Below are positions 58,622-64,000 of a DNA stretch of 64,000 nt, piece after piece. The notes below the pieces were generated by a model. The model saw nothing but the letters and a program-made list of their open reading frames with translations. It had not been told where the DNA came from and did no database searches. Position numbers and translations under genes: made by a program. How positions within the stretch are numbered: position 1 is the stretch's first letter; every line of letters starts with the position of its first letter. The stretch spans positions 9,172,501-9,236,500 of the forward strand of contig NC_080560.1 of NCBI RefSeq assembly GCF_030253575.1. The letters run 5' to 3'. The DNA comes from Rhododendron vialii (Eukaryota > Streptophyta > Magnoliopsida > Ericales > Ericaceae).

Positions 58622-61600
58622 TTAAGAAAGATTGATGGATTGACCACACAATTGCTCCAACTCACTTTCTAGAACTTGGAACAAATTTGACTTAGTCCGC
58701 CTATAAATCCAAGCTTGAGCATCCCGATCCCAATCAAACCTGGATGGACCACTGCATCAAGAATATAAAATCTGAGGAAAAAAATCATAGTACAAAGTAA
58801 TTACCCACAATTAGTAGATAAGTAAAACAATAATCTTTCCATAAGAATTGTCCAATAATTGTTTGTACCAGCCAAAAGCCAGTCACATTTGGCCATGTAA
58901 TTCAAGAACATTCAAGCGTCCTTTGCGAAAATAACCTGAGAGAGGGAGCACAACTCTAAGACCCTATTTGAAAGTATTTATATGAACATCATATTAACAT
59001 TTCTCAATTGATTAATGCCTTGTTAAGAAGAAGTTGTTTAGCACAAAGGAAGTACAAGGCATGTGGCATGGAGGTCAAGCAGCAGACCACCATTAGGTCG
59101 AAATTCCATGGGAATTATGAGTGTGTGCCAACATGTGCCTGCAGCTGTTGGAGCAATGAGCAATCCAGTGTTTCTCACGCATTACAAATGCTCATGCGGC
59201 AGTGCAAAGATCAATTTAAAAAAACATATAAGACGACCATGATCTGTAAATTTGAAATGGTCCACTTTACAATCCTCAATCTGCTAGCTACAGCGCCATC
59301 CAGTCACTAGTATGCAGTTATGTTACTTAGGTTTGGAAGGGTAATTGACTTATCAAAAGAAAAAAGTTTCCAAGGGCAGATTATGCACTTGTCTTACTCC
59401 CAGTCCCAGCCCATAAAAAAATGCCAGAAACCACATTACTAGACAGGACCTGTAAGAAACTCAGAACTACCAAAACATAGTTGACAAATCAAGTCCATAA
59501 ACAGGGAAGCAAATTTTCCCTCTATTTTAACAAAAGAACCACCAATGTTTCATATGAGGATAAGCATGGTTAAACTATTTCCAAATCAAATCAGGTAATC
59601 AGCACAAGGGGAATGATCCCGTGAAAAGTCCAATGTGGTTACTTTTAGAATTAAATCCCTTGGGCTGTAACTGATTTTCCCCAAGAGTCGAGACTCGAAC
59701 TATAAGCATGCGATATAAATTTCACATTTCATAAATGTACATCGCTGGTCGCTGGCCAAATTCAAAAAACGATCCTCTGATAACCATTCTATAGCCAATC
59801 TCTACAGAAATAACTTCAATCAACATCAAGCCTAAGAGGGCAAAAGGCATAAAAATAGAATTATTATGTGGGGGAGAAGCTTAAGTACCTCAGGGGGGAA
59901 GACATCCAAATTTGTCTATTGGGTGTTTGCTTGTTCACCACATAGGTGCCCAGAGTCCCCAGCCTTAGGGTTAATACCTGATTCTGCCAAGTACATGCCA
60001 TATGTATGTTAGAACAAACGCCAATCTTCCGAAAGATTGAGTGATGAGCAATTACCAGGAATTCTCACCCCATAATCTATATCAAAACCATCGATATCAA
60101 CTGAATCCCCATATTCCTGTCAGGGAGGAAAATATGAGAATGTTAAACAACAGAACAGGCAACAGTAACTTCCATTGCACTCCAAGAGCATGGATAAATA
60201 ACAATATGAGTACAAAATAGTTAACGAAAAACGCATGCCAAAAACCTCTTTTGTCTGTAACCGGTATGCTTACATACAGATATATCCATTGCTCTTAGTT
60301 TACAGATTCTTAGTTTTCAAAAAAAATCATACACCAAAACATGCACACAAAAGCATAAATATGGTTTGAAATATCAGGTAACTGAAACTGAGGGTTACAG
60401 TGGGATAGCTGAAAGAAAGGAGGGATTTCTTCGTTTAAACATAACTAAAACGATCAAACATAGCATGTGCCAACAACCTAGCAGAATCCTCTAATTTTTA
60501 AGGCCAGAAATCGCCGACACTAAAAACTATCTACCAAAACAAATGCTTTGGAGAACTCATAAATCAGGTACATCCTATTCCTAAACTATTGGACTGCATC
60601 TATTTGAACAATATCGTTTTTCGTCACCAATTCTCACCTCTAATTTCTCTAACAGGTCATGTATTGTGGAATCGGCTAGCTTGTGAAATTCCTCCTCCTG
60701 CAGTAAAGAACTAGATTGAAATCAAACATTAGACATTCCATACTTCTTCACATGTCCCCAATAGTAATCACTAATCAGGCATTTGAGAAACAAATCTGAA
60801 AAAGAAAACACAAGTAAAATTGAAGTTTGGTTCACCCCGAAAAAATAGCATTCTGTTAGAATCATCCTTTCATTACTCATCAAAATTCATTAGAAAATTG
60901 CATGATATATCTCTCGGGCAACAACACATCAACACTGGCACTTGAAATGCTTTGCCACAGCCACTAATAATACATATTGTACCATTTCGTACTCTGGGCT
61001 GCAAATGATTCACTGAGCTGTACACGAGCAGCAGCTAGAGCTAACTTGTCTTCTAGTAATGCCATTACTTCACTCAAAGGCTCGGCTCGTTACAGGCTCG
61101 GCTCAGCACATTAGTATTGTTAACTAAATGAGCCGAGCTTGAGAGTCAGTTTCAACTCGGCTGTTTCACAAAACTAGGCTTGTTTAGTGCACGAACCAAG
61201 CTCGAACACCTCGGTACTAAACAAACCGAGCTTGAGCTCAATTTTAAGGCTCGACTCGAGCTCGGGCTAGACTAATTCTGAACGAGCCGGGTTCGAACAC
61301 TTTGGCTCCATGCGTTAGTACCGTTTAGTGAACGAGCCGCCGAGCTCGAGTTATTTGGAAGTCAGTCTGTTTTACAAAACTAGACTCGTTTGTCGTGGCA
61401 GGGCTCGTTTATTACACGAACCGAACCGAGCTCGAACACCACGATACTGAAGGAACCGAGCTCGAGTTCAATTATAAGGGCTCGAGTAGACATATAAATC
61501 AAAATCAAGATCTCGACCTATTGGGAGCTGCGAAAATGATACTCACGCAACAATCCAAACACAACACCAAACACAACCTCTTATATACATGTGGGCTCCA

Positions 61601-62046
61601 CACACACTACTATCTGTGGGCTGAACATTAATGTGAGAGATTGTGTAAGTTGTTGTGTTTGGATTGTTGTGTAAGTAGCATTGTTGGTATTGGTAGCTGA
61701 GAATCGCAAATTAATCACGTGCACAGAAGTTGAACGCATCATAATTACAACAGAATCAAAATCTCATCGCTCTCTTGGCTCGAGATATAAACGATACGCA
61801 CCTGTAATCGACGGGCGCTGGGCCTTGGTCGCCGTCGTGACTCAGGGGACGGGAGCAGAAACTTATAGAAAGGAGTGAGAAGGGAGGAGTGTGAGCACAA
61901 TTCGAAGATTCTAGAAGGCGCGTAGAAGAACATAAAAAGGATTTACGGATCGTAGACGGAGAAAAATAAGAAGAAGAAGAATATGGAGGTTTGAGGTTTC
62001 TTGTAAGTCTTCGGAGTAGAAGCAATTTCGAAGAATGTGAAGCCAT
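58622..62046 (-). CDS. FH: frataxin, mitochondrial
   Basis: Five exons on the minus strand: 62046-61802, 60710-60638, 60116-60069, 59983-59889 and 58751-58622. All have GT-AG borders and matching phases, giving 196 residues. The N-terminus ([16 protein letters not shown], Ser/Arg-rich to about residue 60) is a mitochondrial presequence. The mature part starts near [15 protein letters not shown], whose acidic first helix binds iron. It continues with [10 protein letters not shown] (113-122), [10 protein letters not shown] (139-148) on the conserved sheet surface that contacts the Fe-S cluster assembly complex, and SGPSRFDWD. Frataxin assists Fe-S cluster and haem biosynthesis in the matrix. 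The exon 2 acceptor was placed at TAG|TTCTTT because the nearer CAG|GAGGAG breaks the frame. All signature residues are present, so the gene looks functional. Confidence 0.95.
61075..61500. repeat. GAGCCGAGCTCGA-rich repeat, two units of about 200 bp, in frataxin intron 1
   Basis: Two related units (about 61,105-61,290 and 61,320-61,500) share 'aactagnctcgtttnnnnnnacgaacc', 'gctcgaacacc' and 'aaccgagctcgag' words. Within each, GAGCTCG and CGAGCTC recur in both orientations, giving many short palindromes. The class of the parent element is not clear. Confidence 0.6.
61538..61676. mobile_element. short MITE (about 140 bp) in frataxin intron 1
   Basis: Left ACTCACGCAACAATCCAAAC and right (reverse complement) ACTTACACAACAATCCAAAC are inverted repeats of over 20 bp, and AAACACAAC recurs inside. 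Flanks 'gat' and 'agc' show no clear target duplication. It lies about 125 bp downstream of the exon 1 donor. Confidence 0.65.
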
Positions 62047-62300
62047 TTTCCTGTGATTCTTCAGCTTCACGTTTGAGCCCCCTAGGGTTTGGTTCACAGT
62101 TTCAGAAGAAGAACAGACGAACCGAGTCACTGCCGAGTCGAAGGAGTGACCAGAGACTCGAAGACTTGAGTTCAGGCCCAAATATTTGGACTATAAAGTA
62201 GGCTGAGTTGGGCTTGGGCCAAACTCTACCATCAAACTTCTACGAGGAAAGCTATTTTGACAGTCAAAACTCTTTTACTATTTGGGCTTGGGCTTGGACG
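62047..62300 (-). promoter_or_regulatory. frataxin promoter with site II motifs
   Basis: On the plus strand AGGCCCA (62,173), TTGGGCTTGGGCC (62,207-62,219) and TTTGGGCTTGGGCTTGG (62,281-62,297) give repeated TGGGCC/T site II elements. CCAAACCCTAGGGG on the minus strand (about 62,079-62,092) is telo-box-like. Site II elements are known to be common in promoters of nuclear genes for mitochondrial proteins. Confidence 0.6.
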
Positions 62301-62925
62301 TGTAAATTATTCTTGTCGAATAGGGCAGCAAGCTTGTGATAACTCCAACCCTCCTTTTGCTTGCTATTAATAAGGCCAAGACTTCCCTTTTGAAATATAA
62401 TTCCACTTCCATCAATCTTCTCGTTAAATCGGTAAATATCGATTATATAATAATATTCTTTTCCTTAAACAATTCTTGCCTTAGGAGTTTGAGTCAAAGC
62501 CAAAAGCTCTTGTCACCCAATTAGCTGTGCAGGACCATATGCAGAGAATTACCAAAAATCCTTGCAATCCAAATCTTCTTAAATCAATTCCATCGTAGAA
62601 AAATTCCGTGAGCTTGATTTTGGGTTTTGCTCTTTTGGATCTTCTAATTTAAATTGGGTTGAGCCCACTTGAATCAGACTTCATCGCATAAGTCTCGAAA
62701 GAAACGTTTTTGCGTGATAAAAATCCCAAAATACCTACAAAACATAAATAGATGATAATACAACATAAATAATTATAAAGTCAAGACTAACAATCAAGTA
62801 TGAGCGTCTTTAAGTACTACATTTTGCGCTTATCATATGTCACTTTAAGTCTAACCTATATGTACGGCTTAATTGTCATCCAACTCAGACCTCGAGAACG
62901 TACAGCGAGATAACATAGGCTTTAC
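62301..62925. other. intergenic, possibly part of a retroelement LTR
   Basis: No gene. If the gag sequence downstream belongs to an LTR element in this orientation, part of this stretch is its 5' LTR and leader. The text TTCA|TTATTGGTAT at about 62,960 could be LTR end plus a degenerate tRNA-Met primer site, but I cannot delimit the LTR. Confidence 0.35.
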
Positions 62926-62989
62926 GTGTTTGACTTATATGTGGCATGTTTCTTGCTTCATTATTGGTATAGTATAAAATTTTTGGAAA

Positions 62990-64000
62990 ATCCCCCTGAA
63001 TTTTATTATTTTACATACCCTAGATGGTGGAAACTCATGAGAAATCCGGGAGCAACGGCCAACAGAATAGGCAATCACAAGAACCACTCATCACCAACGC
63101 TCTTAAATGTTGCACAAATCCTCCAAACCCTAGCCACTAACCCACCTGTGCAGCAACCAAGAACCCAAAACCGCGCTTACTTCCTTTTTGAATTTAGGAA
63201 GCAAAGACTCCCAACCTTCCAAGGGACACCTGATCCTCTTGTCGCCAACCACTGGATCCGACAAATTAAGAAGATGTTGGATGCTCTGGGAGTCCAGCAA
63301 AGTGCTGACCAGATAGCTTTGGCCACTTACCAATTTGAAGGAGACGCGGATTATTGGTGAGGAGCCACCAAAACTACAGTCAACCTTGCCACACTTACGT
63401 GGGCTCAATTCGAGGCTATCATTTTGGAAAAGTACTTTCCACCCTTATGAAAGATGAAATGGCACAAAAATTCATGTCCTTGCGTAAGGGAAACATGACA
63501 GTGACTTAATACATGTCTCGATTTGACAAACTGTCACACTTTGCCACAAAGTACATACCAACCAAATCGACTAAGGCTAGAAAATTTGAATGGGGACCTG
63601 ACCACACACTCAAAGAAAAGGTAGTTGGGTTGCGACTCCCAATTTATGCACAAGTGGTGCAGGCCACTTTGATTAACGAAAGAGAACTCAACGACTATTA
63701 TAAGATCGGGGATGAAAAAAGGGCCACTCCACAACAAAGAGAACATATTCGAAATAACAACCAAGGGTATGTTGCTCCAAAACCCTATTCTCAGAATAAC
63801 CCTCGTCCACACCAGCACAACCAACCCTGGAGAAACCCTAACCCCAATCCCAACTCTAACCCAAACCAAGGGCAATTTCAGTTACAGAATCAGTACCCAC
63901 CCCAAAATCGAAACCTTAGATGCTTCCATTGCAACCAGGAGGGTCACTTCCGGAGTAATCGCCCTCAACTCGTCGGATCTGGAAGCTCTGGATATGGAGG
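62990..64000 (+). pseudogene. Ty3/gypsy-type retrotransposon gag, decayed, cut by window edge
   Basis: Reads as a plant gypsy gag: a Pro/Gln-rich start, then FRKQRLPTFQGTPDPLVANHW, LDALGVQQSADQIALATYQF and EGDADYW of the retrotransposon gag domain. A TGA follows where Trp is expected (63358). Later there are a frameshift (after EKYFPP, about 63,445) and a further TAA. The zinc-knuckle region RCFHCNQEGHF (about 63,918) has CX2CX4H, but the last Cys is replaced (SNR). Asn/Pro-rich spacer lies between. Protease and polymerase would be beyond the window. The copy is inactive as it stands. Confidence 0.85.

Overview
The window is nuclear DNA of a flowering plant. Its protein-coding genes have GT-AG introns and plant-type families: a plastid-type terpene synthase, F-box/LRR proteins, a BBX28/29-like B-box protein, a plant-type frataxin and ribosomal protein uL2. 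Low-GC intergenic DNA is packed with MITEs, SINEs and retroelement fragments. The set looks like a eudicot, probably woody. A placement near Ericales is only an impression. All coordinates and splice sites were read by eye from the sequence.

Layout. 1-7.0 kb is non-genic with two MITEs and short repeats. 7.1-9.4 kb (-) is RPL8 with a telo-box/site II promoter. 9.6-13.1 kb is a run of small mobile elements: a Tourist-like MITE, a 738-bp hAT-type element, a 9-bp-TSD hairpin and two SINEs. 13.26-18.79 kb (+) is a seven-exon terpene synthase of the RRX8W-less, linalool/nerolidol-synthase (TPS-g) type; its first two introns hold five small elements. 19.6-44.3 kb is an F-box/LRR cluster in two opposed arrays. 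On the minus strand lie gene A (19.6-25.9 kb, with a 4.7-kb intron carrying a solo LTR and a MULE-like element) and gene B (28.8-32.6 kb). On the plus strand lie A' (35.7-39.3 kb, first exon truncated by a stop), a decayed A-type copy (39.7-41.5 kb) and a decayed B-type copy (43.0-44.3 kb). A long inverted repeat (26.1-27.3 kb) lies between A and B. 44.8-49.0 kb is MITE-rich. 49.29-51.36 kb (+) is a two-exon B-box gene. 52.1-53.4 kb is a tandem array with a unit of about 249 bp whose sequence contains the end of a MITE family also present at 14.0 and 53.9 kb. 54-58.6 kb is intergenic with five small elements. 58.62-62.05 kb (-) is a five-exon mitochondrial frataxin. 62.9 kb to the edge is a decayed Ty3/gypsy-type gag.

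The genes do not form a pathway. RPL8 and frataxin are housekeeping genes, and both have site II (TGGGCC/T) motifs upstream. The terpene synthase is a specialised-metabolism gene. The F-box copies show birth-and-death evolution by duplication, inversion and decay. The most unusual features are the MITE-derived satellite, the opposed F-box arrays with different decay lesions, and the dense, well-bounded small elements inside the terpene synthase gene.
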